In this document: one piece after another, positions 1 to 10,890 of the stretch
How the letters are laid out: each line of letters begins with the position of its first letter
Position numbering within the stretch: position 1 is the stretch's first letter
DNA from: Lycium barbarum
Taxonomy: Eukaryota; Streptophyta; Magnoliopsida; Solanales; Solanaceae
Direction: 5' to 3'
Length of the DNA: 64,000 nucleotides
NCBI RefSeq assembly: GCF_019175385.1
Contig: NC_083337.1
Location: 42,508,938 to 42,572,937, forward strand
The notes under the pieces: generated by a model
What the model saw: only the letters and a program-made list of their open reading frames with translations
Told to the model about the DNA's origin: nothing
Databases searched by the model: none
Position numbers and translations under genes: made by a program

Positions 1-142
1 ACTACTTATTTGCATCACAGCCATGCATCATAGTCTTTCTAGTGTTCTGTCGGTTTTTGTTCTTATCATGAAATCCTCACAAAGTACACCCTTTCCTTGC
101 TTCTTTCGTTGAGTCTTCATCTTCCTTTATGATACTACAACT

Positions 143-228
<86 letters not shown>

Positions 229-2133
229 ATTTTATTGGTTTTCTTCATGATCGCATCTTTCACACAACCATTGTCTTCTAATTTCAATTTGTTTTCCTTT
301 GGGCAAGCCTACTGACTCATTAACATTCTCTTTGTTGTCGAGGCCCACATAATTCCCTTTAACCATTTCGTTAACACCTCCTCCTTCCTTTAGCCCTCAT
401 AGTTTCTTTTACTTGTAAAATGCCTATTTCCATTAGTCATCCTTTACTCTTAGGTTAGGAAACTTTGGAGTGTTTTGTTACGTGTGCGAATCCCTTTTGA
501 CACTGAAAATCTCTTCTTGAGGTACTTTCTCCCCTTAAATGGGTGTACCAATCATGGGTTCACATCCATTCTCCTGTTTAAATCTCAGGAGTTTAAAATT
601 TCCTCGTCACTCTCATAAGATCTGTTTATTTCTTCTCAAGGATGCACCTTTATTCATTATTTACAACCTTCTTGGTTCTAGTTATGAAAACGTATTGGTT
701 GGTTCCGGGGTCCTCACGTTCATCCTTTATCACCTATAACATTACTCTATCTCCCATTGATTTATTTAAATTTGATGCTATTGTCTTCTTTTCTGCTTTC
801 ATCTTAACCTTTTCCTCAAGTATATATATTACTCGATCCTCAACGGGTATATGTTTTCCCTATCCAATTTTCTCTCCCCTTCATGATATCATAACCTTCT
901 TTTTCCTAATGCTAGTACTTGCATATTTGGTCGCGTTACCTCTATCTGACTTTAATTCTCGAGAAAACCTAATCCTAATTCTCTTTGTAGCGCTTGCTAC
1001 CTCAATTTTGGCATACACCACAATCAATACTTTTAACATGTCGTAACATCAATCATAAGGGTATACATAATACTCGATATAACCACTTGTGACTTATCTT
1101 TTTATCACTTTTCAACACCTTTTCTTGCGAGATATCCCGTTGCCATTTGATTTTGTCGTGAATCTGTGGCTTTAATACATCTCCCCTCTCTTTTGCTCAG
1201 CTAGCCAGGGAATTCTAATTGTAAAGCCCATATGCTCCTAATTTCCCTCGGGCTATTCTGGTTTCTCATATTCTTTTTTCGTATGTCTAAATCTGTAGGT
1301 CTTCCTAGCATATCTTTTTATGGCCTAACTGTGAATCCCGTCGATATAACTTTACTTAAAAATCTTTACTCGTACTTGTACCCTGTCTCTTTGTCTAAAA
1401 TAATCAACCTCACATCCTTTACTTTCCTGTAGCAACCAAATCGATCCTTGCAATATTTTATCTTCACTTGTACACCTACTTTCTTCTCTCCTTACACATA
1501 AACCGACATCACACCTAATTTCTCTACCGTCAATAACCTTCACAACACCCGTCTGAAAAAAAATTGAGGTAAAGCCTTCTTATAAGGATTAGCTAGAAAT
1601 ACATCACATATTCCTAAGGTTGATACAATCTCTACTTCCTTTGTCGGCCAAGCAACATCACATTTAGAAGTTATATAAACAATCCAGAAAATAATCATAA
1701 TTGCAATCCAACTTACCTAACCGTTTCTCATTCTTGAGTTCAAGGTCGTCATTAATACCCGAAATAACTTGGCCATAATGATTCTCAGAATAGTACCAAC
1801 TATCAAATACTCAGAATCCCCTTGAAGTTGAATGACTGGTGACTTCTGAATCCCAATGTAAACTAACATCATATAGAAAAGTCTGATAAAACGAGTTTGT
1901 GTGCCTGTCATCAACCCGTCCTGATCTTATGTGTATATATATATAAACTTCTAGAGTAAAACTTTCCCCTACTCGTTAACTTCCTTTCCCATATCAATAT
2001 CTTTTCGTTATCTCTTACTCACCAATCTATCAATCGTAATACTGCATTTGAATTCTTAGTGTCAACTTTCCCTATATCTTCAATAAATCTCAATTCTCTG
2101 AAATCTCGAATACAACTCATTCCAGTTCCGTTA
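1..2133 (-). other. Non-coding T/C-rich internal tract of old element Elt-A
   Basis: No reading frame here resembles a known protein; the longest (642-1046, plus) is a hydrophobic translation of T-rich DNA. The plus strand is strikingly rich in T and C and poor in G. After removal of Elt-B and one target-duplication copy, this tract joins 13128-13732, which ends in a chromovirus-type leader and primer site. I therefore read it as the gag-less internal domain of a minus-strand non-autonomous LTR element. The left end lies outside the window. A tract of the same composition occupies the gag position in Elt-I. Confidence 0.5.
148..225. repeat. (TA)n microsatellite
   Basis: About 39 uninterrupted TA dinucleotides inside the Elt-A internal tract. 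Confidence 0.95.
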
Positions 2134-2138
2134 ATTAC
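2134..2138. repeat. Target-site duplication of Elt-B, left copy
   Basis: ATTAC directly before the LTR terminus; the same five bases follow the other LTR at 13123-13127. A perfect 5-bp duplication shows that both ends come from one insertion event into Elt-A. Confidence 0.95.
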
Positions 2139-5044
2139 TGTCACGACCCAGCCCCGTGGGCCGCGACTGGCACCCTACCTGGGTGCCCAGACCGAATCAC
2201 ACATTCATTATAAGGTCCAAACTTATTTCCGAATTTTACGAAATCATATCAAACATAATTTATATGAAAATATGTCTTAAGCGGTCGCACAAATCAAATA
2301 CAAACTGAGCGGCGGAATAGACATCGCCGGTCAAAAGTGCAAACACAAGCATAAGGGCCATTTGGGGCCATCATAACAAGCAGACCGCTTTAAGACCAGA
2401 AAATGAAATCAAACCAACATATACAGGACCCTCACCCCACATATATGACTACAGGCCTCTACGAACTCAAAACAAAGACATATGGCGAGACAGGGCCTCG
2501 CCGTACCCAAATAGTCAAATGTACATAATATATACAAAGCAAAAGGAGTCTGTACCAAAAGTGGGCTCCGGATCAAAGAGGAGTACTCCGGAATAGCAAA
2601 GGGGGAAGCCTACTGTGGAGGATCGCTAATATCTGCACCTGCGGGCATGAAACGCAGCCCCTGAAGAAAGGGGGTCAGTACGAAATATGTACTGAGTATG
2701 TAAAGCACGGAGTACAGAATTATGGATCAAAACTGAAAGCAAATCAGACAACAAAGTGGAATACAAATCGGTATGTCAAAATCCGTATCAAAATCATATA
2801 CGTATATATAATGCAAACGAAATCATGCAAACGCTTAGGAACGTGGTCTCCACTCCGACGCTGGCGCCACACACAACATATCACCAGAAGGTTTCAAATC
2901 TCCGTACATCCCCGAACACAAACATAATCATAGGTGAGCGTATCGCATCACGAGCCATATGACAGCATAACTCCAAACGGAACCCGGCCCTATGGCGAAG
3001 CCTCGGGAATCGTAACACAGCATACGGCCGAATTTTTATAAGGCGCACGAATCATAACCGGCCCGGAAACTGGTGAACGAAGTCATAACAAGGCACGAGC
3101 GGAGTCGTGAGCAGACAAATGCAAATCGTATTCCAAAATAGTCTTTCAAAACATAATGATCTCATAAATCATTTCATAATACAAAAATAATCGCATACTT
3201 AGTCGATACAAAGTTTCATTTCACAAAACATTTCCAAAATAGTACGTATAGCTCAAAACGTTACTTAGCATATCGTAATAGTCCAAACATATCTCGTAGG
3301 AGGGGGTTCCAAAATCGAAAGTACCATTTCAAACTCTATTCAGAAGGGCAGCCAATAAGACAAATAGGGCGTCTCGGGGTTAGCGGGCCCACCTCGAGTC
3401 AAATTGAGGAGGCGAACATATTTTACGAATATTTATAGGCCAAAGGTCATACATAATCGTTTCTAAGTTACCCGACCACATTTCGATAGGTTTCGGACGA
3501 TTGGTGGCATCCTAGCCAAAATAGAGCCCTTAGGCTTCAATTGAATTGAATGAATAGTAACTTTTCTGTGGATCGGATTTCGAGGAGCAGAAATGCTCAG
3601 GAAGTTCCAATATTCGCCTATCACACTAAGACATGCCAAATGAAGGAGTAGGAAGCTTTACATTCCTTACAGACGTCGTATGCTCTCCCAAAAGTCAAGT
3701 CCCGTTTCGTCTGAAATCTGCAAATGGTCAAAGTTACCAATTGAGATTCTTAGGCTTAAAAATGCCATTAACTTCATTTTTTTGCCTACCGAAATTTCGG
3801 CAGCATTTCCCCTATAAATCTAACACCCCCGAGACTTAGCTCGGCTCAAAATACATCAACAACAACAACCCAAACATCATCAAACAATATAAACCATATT
3901 CAAACTTCAAAAGTCTACCTTACTACGCAAGTTGGAAATCTTTCATTCAAACTTCAAAATTCCAAATCTATATCCATATTATTGTATCCATTTACTCATT
4001 CAAGATTATGCCATCACATTCCAAATACATTCCAAGCCATACACGAAATTGCCCAAAATTCATTACTTTCCATAATTCTTTCAAAACACCAAAAGTCACG
4101 ACGAACATTCTAACTTGCGTCGTTTCATTCCGAATTCATTAACATCAACCATAAATCATATTTAAAGTCTTTAGCACCTTAGACATACAATGATATACAC
4201 AACTATACCAAAGGTATACACTTTCCGATAACGTTCCGAAATCATTTTCCAACGCCAATCCAATTCATCAATCAATCATTTACGACATAAAGGCCACGAC
4301 GACACATTATACAAACTAAACAAGATCAATTCATATCGCTTTACACTACATAAGTGCCACGGCTCCAACACCAAACACACACACACCCACGACTTTTTAT
4401 ACATACATCAAAACTACGAGGTTCTCGTCTATTTTCAATCCTTATCATATTCATACCAATTTCATAACATTAAAAGGGTAAAATTCTTACCTTTTCTTGA
4501 ACTTCCGACTTGTTGCAAACGTGATTCTTCCGCCAAATAAATTATCTCACGTTGAAGAGCGTCTTGAGTACTCTACAAATATGGGAAGAACAAGATTTTT
4601 GGATCAAACACAAAGACTAGAAAATTTTTTGGTTGGGGAAATGGGTTCTCGGCCGAAGGGCTTAGAAGCTCAAGGTGGAGTTGTGATTTTTTTTTCTTGA
4701 AAATTCCAAAGGCAATTTTGATATATATCCAACTAAGGGTCATGTGAAAATCACATGACCACTTAATAAGAGGCTTGGGCCAAGCCTTGTGGCCGGCCAC
4801 CCCATGATCTTTGGGCCTAAATTTTGCTCCAATTTTCTTGGCCCAATTCGTTAAAATCCCGTTTTGTAATTCCCGAAACTAATTTCCGAAATTCCAAATT
4901 TATTCTTGGCCTTCCCCGAGCTCTTAACATTAATAATTCCATAACCAACATAGTCATATTCACTAAAATCAAATTATGTCCTTATAACACCCAAGTCGTA
5001 ATTATTTCTCGATTTCCCATTATACGAAAACACGGGACATAACA
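2139..5044 (-). repeat. 3' LTR of Elt-B
   Basis: A 2906-bp LTR bounded on the element strand by TGTTATGTCCCG and a terminal GTCGTGACA. It matches 10218-13122 throughout. It holds a minus-strand TATA-like sequence (2802-2811) and the stem-loop block (2484-2700). The short frames in it are not genes. Confidence 0.95.
2484..2700 (-). promoter_or_regulatory. R/U5 stem-loop block, Elt-B 3' LTR
   Basis: On the element strand: SL1, arms CAGTAC and GTACTG; SL2, arms CCCC and GGGG around a TTTCTTCA loop; a conserved GCTGCGTTTCATGCCCGCAG; a CTCC/GGAG stem; and SL4 (2484-2502), arms GGCGAG and CTCGCC around GCCCTGT. SL4 differs from the other families at paired positions. Confidence 0.6.
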
Positions 5045-5059
5045 TTCTCCCCCCCTTAA
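5045..5059 (-). other. Polypurine tract of Elt-B
   Basis: Read on the minus strand, a purine run with seven consecutive G residues abuts the TGTT start of the 3' LTR. This is the expected primer for plus-strand DNA synthesis. Confidence 0.9.
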
Positions 5060-5159
5060 GAACATTCATCCCCGAACGTTAAATTAATCTTATAAGGTCT
5101 TATGATCAAGGCAGGAGTGTCCCTTTTTTAATAATGACATACATAATTCATTTTATCAA

Positions 5160-8100
5160 TCAACACAACAAACTGAAAAAAATTAGATTACCTGTGGACG
5201 TCGGGAACAAGTGAGGATATTTCCTTTTCATCTCGTCCTCCGCCTCCCAAGTCATCTCCTCCCGATTATTGTTGCGCCACAGGACTTTGACGGAGGGCAC
5301 TTCTTTAGTTCGTAGTCTCTGCACCTGTCGATCCAGAATAGATACAGGCTGCTCCTCATAGGATAACTGCTCCGTCACCTGAATGTCATCAACTGGGAAT
5401 ATCCTGGAAGGATCACCAATACATTTCCGCAACATAGACACATGAAACACCGGGTGTACGGCCTCCAAGTCGGATGGTAAGTCTAGCTCATAGGCGACCT
5501 CGCCTATCTTTCGAACGATCTGATACGGCCCAATGTACCGGGTGCTCAACTTACCCTTTCTACCGAATCTCATGACACCCTTCATGGGCGACACCTTCAG
5601 GAATACCCAGTCGCCAATCTGGAACTCTAACGGTCGACGTCGTCTATCTGCATAAGCTTTCTGTCGACTCTGAGCAGCCAATAACCGTTCTAGAATAAGC
5701 TTTACTTTATCTACGGCTTCCTGGATCACATCTGGCCCAATCAGCTTAGTCTCGCCCACGTCAAACCAACCAATAGGAGATCTGCATTTCCTGCCATACA
5801 GGGCTTCATACGGTGCCATCTGAATGCTGGAGTGATGACTATTATTATAGGCAAACTCAATAAGTGGAAAATGATCATCCCAGCTGCCCCTGAAATCAAT
5901 AACGCAGGCCCGCAACATATCTTCGAGCGTCTGAATAGTGCGCTCGGCCTTCCCGTCGGACTGAGGGTGAAAAGCTGTACTGAGGCTCACCTGAGTCCCT
6001 AATCCCTCCTGAAATGACCTCCAGAAATTAGCTGTAAACTGGGTACCTCGGTCAGTAATAATAGATATAGGGACTCCGTGAAGTCTGAATATCTCTCTGA
6101 TATACAATCTGGCATAGTCCTCAGCCGAATAAGTAGTCCGAACCGGAAGGAAATGGGCTGATTTCGTCAGCCTGTCAACGATAACCCAGATAGAGTCGTA
6201 CATGTGAGGAGTGCGCGGTAACCCAACAACGAAATCCATATTAATCATCTCCCATTTCCAGGCTGGAATTTCCATCTCCTGTAATAATCCACCGGGCTTC
6301 TGATGCTCGATCTTAACTTGCTGGCAGTTCGGGCACTGACTAACAAACTCAGCAATATCTTTCTTCATGCCGTCCCACCAATACAAACACCTGAGATCAC
6401 GATACATCTTAGTGGAACCAGGATGAACAGAATACCGTGCATTATGTGCCTCGCCCATAATCTGCCGTCGTAAGCCCGCAACGTCCGGTACACAGAATCT
6501 GCCGTCATATAATAATACCCCTTCAGGCGAGATTTCAAACTGAGTCTTTGCTTTATTAAGGGCCACATCTCTGTACTGAATCAGGAGAGGATCTTCAAAC
6601 TGGCGCTGCTTTACTTCCTGAATAATAGATGATTCAGCAACTGGACGAACAGAAATCCCAGAATCTCCAGAATCCGCCAAACGAACTCCGAGGCTGGCCA
6701 GCTGACGAATATCACGAACCAAATCTCTCTTATCAGATGGAACATCAGCCAGACTGCCTACGGACTTGCGGCTAAGCGCATCAGCTACCGCATTGGCCTT
6801 CCCCGGATGGTACAAAATATCGGTGTCATAATCCTTTAGTAGCTCAAGCCATCTCCGCTGCCGCAAATTTAGCTCCTTCTGCTTAAAAATATACTGGAGA
6901 CTCTTATGGTCCGTGTAGATATCAACGTGGACCCCATATAAATAATTCTGCCAAATCTTCAAAGCATGAATCACCGCGGCCAACTCAAGATCATGAGTGG
7001 GATAGTTCTTCTCGTACGGTCTGAGCTGCCGGGAAGCATAGGCTATGACTCGACCGTGCTGCATCAATACACATCCTATCCCAATACCAGAGGCGTCACA
7101 ATAGACAACATACCCGTCAGATCCCTCTGGAAGAGCCAGAACTGGTGCTGTAATCAATCTCTCCTTCAGCATCTGAAAGCTGCGCTCACAGGCATCTGTC
7201 CACTGGAATTTTGCTGCTTTCTGAGTAAGCCTCGTCAGTGGTGCTGCAATAGAAGAAAAATCCTCCACAAACCTGCGATAATAGCCGGCCAAACCCAGAA
7301 AACTGCGCACCTCTGTCGGAGTAGTAGGCCTGGGCCAATTCTGCACAGCCTCAATCTTCTGCGTGTCGACCCGAATACCATCTGCGCCGACAATATGGCC
7401 CAAGAATGCCACAGAAGTCAACCAGAACTCACACTTAGAGAATTTAGCATATAACTTCTGCTGACGGAGAATGCCAAGTACCGTCCTCAAATGATCTGAA
7501 TGCTCCTCGGCTGATCGCGAGTAAATCAAGATATCATCAATAAACACAATAACAAACATATCCAGAAAAGGTCGAAATACCCGGTTCATCAGATCCATAA
7601 ATACTGCTGGAGCATTAGTCAGCCCGAAAGACATAACTCTGAACTCATAATGCCCGTATCGGGTCCTGAAAGCAGTCTTCGGGATATCTGACTCCCGTAC
7701 TCGCACCTGATGATAACCTGAGCGCAGATCTATCTTTGAAAAGTGCTTAGCACCCTGCAGCTGATCAAACAAATCATCAATCCGGGGGAGGGGATATTTA
7801 TTCTTAATAGTCACCTTATTTAGCTGCCGGTAGTCGATACACATCCGCAGTGACCCGTCTTTCTTTCTGACAAACAATACCGGTGCTCCCCAGGGTGATG
7901 TGCTGGGTCTGGTAAAGCCCTTATCCAACAAATCTTTCAGCTGCTCTTTCAACTCCTTCAGCTCAGCTGGTGCCATCCTGTACAGAGGAATAGATATAGG
8001 CTGCGTATCCGGCATCAACTCTATAGTGAAATCAATATCCCGCTCAGGCGGAAGGCCAGGAAGCTCGTCAGGAAATACATCTGGAAACTCACTGATGACC

Positions 8101-10028
8101 GGAACAGACTGAAGGGTAGGTACCTCCGCGGCAGTATCGTGCACACGAACCAAATGATAGATATACCCCTTCTGGATCATCTTCTTAGCCTTGAGGTATG
8201 AAATAAACTTACCCCTCGGCGATGCTGTAGATCCGAACCACTCTATGACTGGTTCCCCTGGAAACTGAAAACGGACTACCTTTTTCTGGCAGTCGACATT
8301 AGCATAACAGGAAGACAACCAGTCCATGCCCATAATGACGTCAAACTCAAGCATATCTAACTCTATCAGATCAGCCTTAGTGCTACGATCATAGATGGTC
8401 ACAGAACAATCCCTATAGATCTGTCTCGCTACAATAAAATCCCCAACTGGCGTAGCTACCTCAAATGGCTCTATAGGCTCAGACACTATCCCAATCTTAC
8501 TAGCAACGAGCGGGGAAATATATGATAAAGTAGAGCCAGGGTCAATCAATGCATATGCAGATCTGGAGAAAACCAGTAATGTACCTGTGACGACGTTTGG
8601 CGAAGCCTCCTGATCCTGGCGGCTGGCCAAAGCATATATGCGGTTCGAGGGACCGCTAGAACCTGAAGCGCCACCGCGGCCTCGACCGCGTCCTGCCGGT
8701 GCTGGCATACCTCGCCCTCCAGGGCGTGCAACAGATGGAACAGATGAAGAACCGGCGGCTGACCCTGTCTGCTGAGCAGCACTACCAGAACCGCTAGCCA
8801 AAGGACAGTCTCTCATAAAGTGGCCCTGACCACCACACGAAAAGCAAGCTCCAGTCGCTCGGTAACACTCCCCGGGATGAGACTTCCCGCAATGAGGACA
8901 ACGGGGCCTGGGTGGTCTGGCCTGGCTGGGGCCCCTGGATACCTGCGAACCTGCCACTCTGGAGCTCTGACCGGCCCCAGACGGTCCTGTACTATCGAAT
9001 CTCTGGCTGCCTGACTGAGTACTCCGGCCGGACGAAGGAAAATGCCTATCTGACTGCTGCTGCTGAGGCTGTTCGCCTCGAGAATCTCCAGAATAACCTG
9101 CGGACCTAGCCCTCTTGGGCGGCCTCCTATCTCGATCTCTGCCAGCAGGATCAGACCTGCGACGGTCCTCCATACCCATCGCATAGGCCTGAAGTCGGGC
9201 AATGTCCATGTCTGCCTGCAATGACACTGCCATACAGCTATCAACCAAATACCGGTCCAATCCCATAACATATCTGTGCATCCGATCGGACATATCTGCT
9301 ACCACGGCCGGTGCATATCGGGCCAGAGAATCAAACTCAAGGTTATACTCGCGAACACTCCGACCCCTCTGCTGCAGACGTAAGAATCGATCAACCCGTG
9401 CCCGCCGTAATTCTGGGGGCAAAAAGTGGCGGGTGAATGCTGTCACAAACTGATCCCAAGTGGCTGGAGGGGCACCCTCTCCTCTAGACAGCTCCCAAGT
9501 CTCGTACCAGTGGGTAGCCACATCTCGAAGCCTGTGCGAAGCCAGCTCAACCGACTCGGTCTCTGAAGCCCTGACCAAGTCCAGTGAGCATCGCATCCCC
9601 CGAATAAAATCATGGGGGTCCTCGTCGGGCTTAGACCCGAAGAACTCTGGAGGGCCAAATAACAAAAACTCCCGAACTCTCAGGCTATCCCGCCTGTCAT
9701 CGTCATCGTCGTCCCTCCGCCCGCGTCTGCGAGCCTGTCCTGCCACCAATGTAGTCAGCAACTGTACAGCCTCTCTCAGGGTCCGATCCTCCGCCCCTGG
9801 CTGAGGAGCTGGAGTCTCAGGTGCGGGTACACGGACCTCTGGAGCTGCTGAAGGTCCTGCTCCAGGCTGTACTAGTGGGGTTGTAGCAGACCCCTCAGAA
9901 TGAGGCACATCCTCAGGCAAATCATAAACACGAGCCCGTGTAGCGCGCTGTGCCTGACTAGTCTCTCCCATCCTCGCTTTGCCCTTCTGGGCCGCCGTTG
10001 CCTTCTTCGGAGGCATCACTGCGCACAA
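5160..10028 (-). CDS. Intact gag-pol polyprotein, chromovirus
   Basis: A single 1622-residue frame encodes everything needed for retrotransposition. It has a gag domain (about 118-260), a CCHC zinc knuckle (Cys395, Cys398, His403, Cys408), an aspartic protease with catalytic Asp496 in the plant-type LIDPGS motif, reverse transcriptase with FIDD at 829-832, and RNase H with Asp978 in YCDAS. The integrase follows, with an HHCC zinc finger (His1195, His1202, Cys1232, Cys1235), a DDE triad (Asp1285, Asp1326, Glu1362, with 35 residues between the last two) and a C-terminal chromodomain-like segment (about 1559-1608) that in this clade directs insertion to heterochromatin. Gag and pol are in one frame. 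The likely start is Met5 (codon at 10016), because MPP followed by Lys/Arg-rich sequence is also present in Elt-E. No catalytic residue is missing, so the copy could be active; expression is unknown. Confidence 0.97.
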   Translation of the reverse strand: MCAVMPPKKATAAQKGKARMGETSQAQRATRARVYDLPEDVPHSEGSATTPLVQPGAGPSAAPEVRVPAPETPAPQPGAEDRTLREAVQLLTTLVAGQARRRGRRDDDDDDRRDSLRVREFLLFGPPEFFGSKPDEDPHDFIRGMRCSLDLVRASETESVELASHRLRDVATHWYETWELSRGEGAPPATWDQFVTAFTRHFLPPELRRARVDRFLRLQQRGRSVREYNLEFDSLARYAPAVVADMSDRMHRYVMGLDRYLVDSCMAVSLQADMDIARLQAYAMGMEDRRRSDPAGRDRDRRPPKRARSAGYSGDSRGEQPQQQQSDRHFPSSGRSTQSGSQRFDSTGPSGAGQSSRVAGSQVSRGPSQARPPRPRCPHCGKSHPGECYRATGACFSCGGQGHFMRDCPLASGSGSAAQQTGSAAGSSSVPSVARPGGRGMPAPAGRGRGRGGASGSSGPSNRIYALASRQDQEASPNVVTGTLLVFSRSAYALIDPGSTLSYISPLVASKIGIVSEPIEPFEVATPVGDFIVARQIYRDCSVTIYDRSTKADLIELDMLEFDVIMGMDWLSSCYANVDCQKKVVRFQFPGEPVIEWFGSTASPRGKFISYLKAKKMIQKGYIYHLVRVHDTAAEVPTLQSVPVISEFPDVFPDELPGLPPERDIDFTIELMPDTQPISIPLYRMAPAELKELKEQLKDLLDKGFTRPSTSPWGAPVLFVRKKDGSLRMCIDYRQLNKVTIKNKYPLPRIDDLFDQLQGAKHFSKIDLRSGYHQVRVRESDIPKTAFRTRYGHYEFRVMSFGLTNAPAVFMDLMNRVFRPFLDMFVIVFIDDILIYSRSAEEHSDHLRTVLGILRQQKLYAKFSKCEFWLTSVAFLGHIVGADGIRVDTQKIEAVQNWPRPTTPTEVRSFLGLAGYYRRFVEDFSSIAAPLTRLTQKAAKFQWTDACERSFQMLKERLITAPVLALPEGSDGYVVYCDASGIGIGCVLMQHGRVIAYASRQLRPYEKNYPTHDLELAAVIHALKIWQNYLYGVHVDIYTDHKSLQYIFKQKELNLRQRRWLELLKDYDTDILYHPGKANAVADALSRKSVGSLADVPSDKRDLVRDIRQLASLGVRLADSGDSGISVRPVAESSIIQEVKQRQFEDPLLIQYRDVALNKAKTQFEISPEGVLLYDGRFCVPDVAGLRRQIMGEAHNARYSVHPGSTKMYRDLRCLYWWDGMKKDIAEFVSQCPNCQQVKIEHQKPGGLLQEMEIPAWKWEMINMDFVVGLPRTPHMYDSIWVIVDRLTKSAHFLPVRTTYSAEDYARLYIREIFRLHGVPISIITDRGTQFTANFWRSFQEGLGTQVSLSTAFHPQSDGKAERTIQTLEDMLRACVIDFRGSWDDHFPLIEFAYNNSHHSSIQMAPYEALYGRKCRSPIGWFDVGETKLIGPDVIQEAVDKVKLILERLLAAQSRQKAYADRRRRPLEFQIGDWVFLKVSPMKGVMRFGRKGKLSTRYIGPYQIVRKIGEVAYELDLPSDLEAVHPVFHVSMLRKCIGDPSRIFPVDDIQVTEQLSYEEQPVSILDRQVQRLRTKEVPSVKVLWRNNNREEMTWEAEDEMKRKYPHLFPTSTGNLIFFSLLC

Positions 10029-10201
10029 TAGCGAGTCAGATCAAAATCATCCTAATAGCACAACTCTATCGCACGATCTAAGATTCCAAAGAAAGTAACA
10101 TCCTAAATGCCCTGTAGCTTCCTGTTTATAGATGTGGTGCACAACACATCGATAAACAAGACTCTACGAGACACGGCCTGTAGACATTCCGAGGACAAAC
10201 T
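10029..10201 (-). other. Untranslated leader of Elt-B
   Basis: The 173 bases between primer site and gag are conserved in Elt-A, Elt-E and Elt-I, including elements without gag, so conservation is not explained by coding. It contains the hairpin at 10124-10157. Confidence 0.8.
10124..10157 (-). promoter_or_regulatory. Leader hairpin with self-complementary loop (dimerisation-site candidate)
   Basis: On the element strand the arms GTTTAT and ATAAAC, then GATGTG and CACATC with one mismatch between, close an 8-base loop containing GTGCAC (10137-10142), which is its own reverse complement. It lies 45 bases downstream of the primer site and upstream of gag, the usual place of retroviral dimer-initiation hairpins. 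The function is inferred. Confidence 0.55.
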
Positions 10202-10213
10202 GCTCTGATACCA
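10202..10213 (-). other. Primer-binding site, initiator Met-tRNA
   Basis: The minus strand reads TGGTATCAGAGC, complementary to the 3' end of plant initiator Met-tRNA over 12 bases, four bases inside the 5' LTR. Confidence 0.93.
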
Positions 10214-10562
10214 CTTTTGTCACGACCCAGCCCCGTGGGCCGCGACTGGCTCCCTACCTGGGTGCCCAGACCGAATCACACATTCATTATAAGGTCCAAA
10301 CTTATTTCCGAATTTTACGAAATCATATCAAACATAATTTATATGAAAATATGTCTTAAGAGGTCGCACAAATCAAATACAAACTGAGCGGCGGAATAGA
10401 CATCGCCGGTCAAAAGTGCAAACACAAGCATAAGGGCCATTTGGGGCCATCATAACAAGCAGACCGCTTTAAGACCAGAAAACGAAATCAAACCAACATA
10501 TACAGGACCCTCACCCCACATATATGACTACAGGCCTCTACGAACTCAAAACAAAGACATAT

Positions 10563-10780
10563 GGCGAGACAGGGCCTCGCCGTACCCAAATAGTCAAATG
10601 TACATAATATATACAAAGCAAAACGAGTCTGTACCAAAAGTGGGCTCCGGATCAAAGAGGAGTACTCCGGAATAGCAAAGGGGGAAGCCTACTGTGGAGG
10701 ATCGCCAATATCTGCACCTGCGGGCATGAAACGCAGCCCCCGAAGAAAGGAGGTCAGTACGAAATATGAACTGAGTATGT
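10563..10780 (-). promoter_or_regulatory. R/U5 stem-loop block, Elt-B 5' LTR
   Basis: Same four-element block as in the 3' LTR, with single-base damage in SL1 and SL2 arms. SL4 at 10563-10581 is perfect, with GGCGAG and CTCGCC arms. Confidence 0.55.
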
Positions 10781-10880
10781 AAAGCACGGAGTACAGAATT
10801 ATGGATCAAAACTGAAAGCAAATCAGACAACAAAGTGGAATACAAATCGGTATGTCAAAATCCGTATCAAAATCATATAC

Positions 10881-10890
10881 GTATATATAA
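10881..10890 (-). promoter_or_regulatory. TATA-like core promoter of Elt-B
   Basis: The minus strand reads TTATATATAC about 100 bp upstream of the stem-loop block, present in both LTRs. No transcript evidence is available. Confidence 0.45.

Noticed and set aside
642..1046. 134-residue frame with membrane-like hydrophobic stretches
   Set aside because: Any frame through T-rich DNA looks hydrophobic. There is no homology, and it lies in the Elt-A non-coding tract.
6966..7454. 162-residue plus-strand frame
   Set aside because: It lies entirely antisense to the RNase H and reverse transcriptase part of the intact gag-pol and has no family features.
10202..10213. tRNA gene fragment
   Set aside because: Only the 12 bases complementary to the tRNA 3' end are present; it is the primer-binding site.
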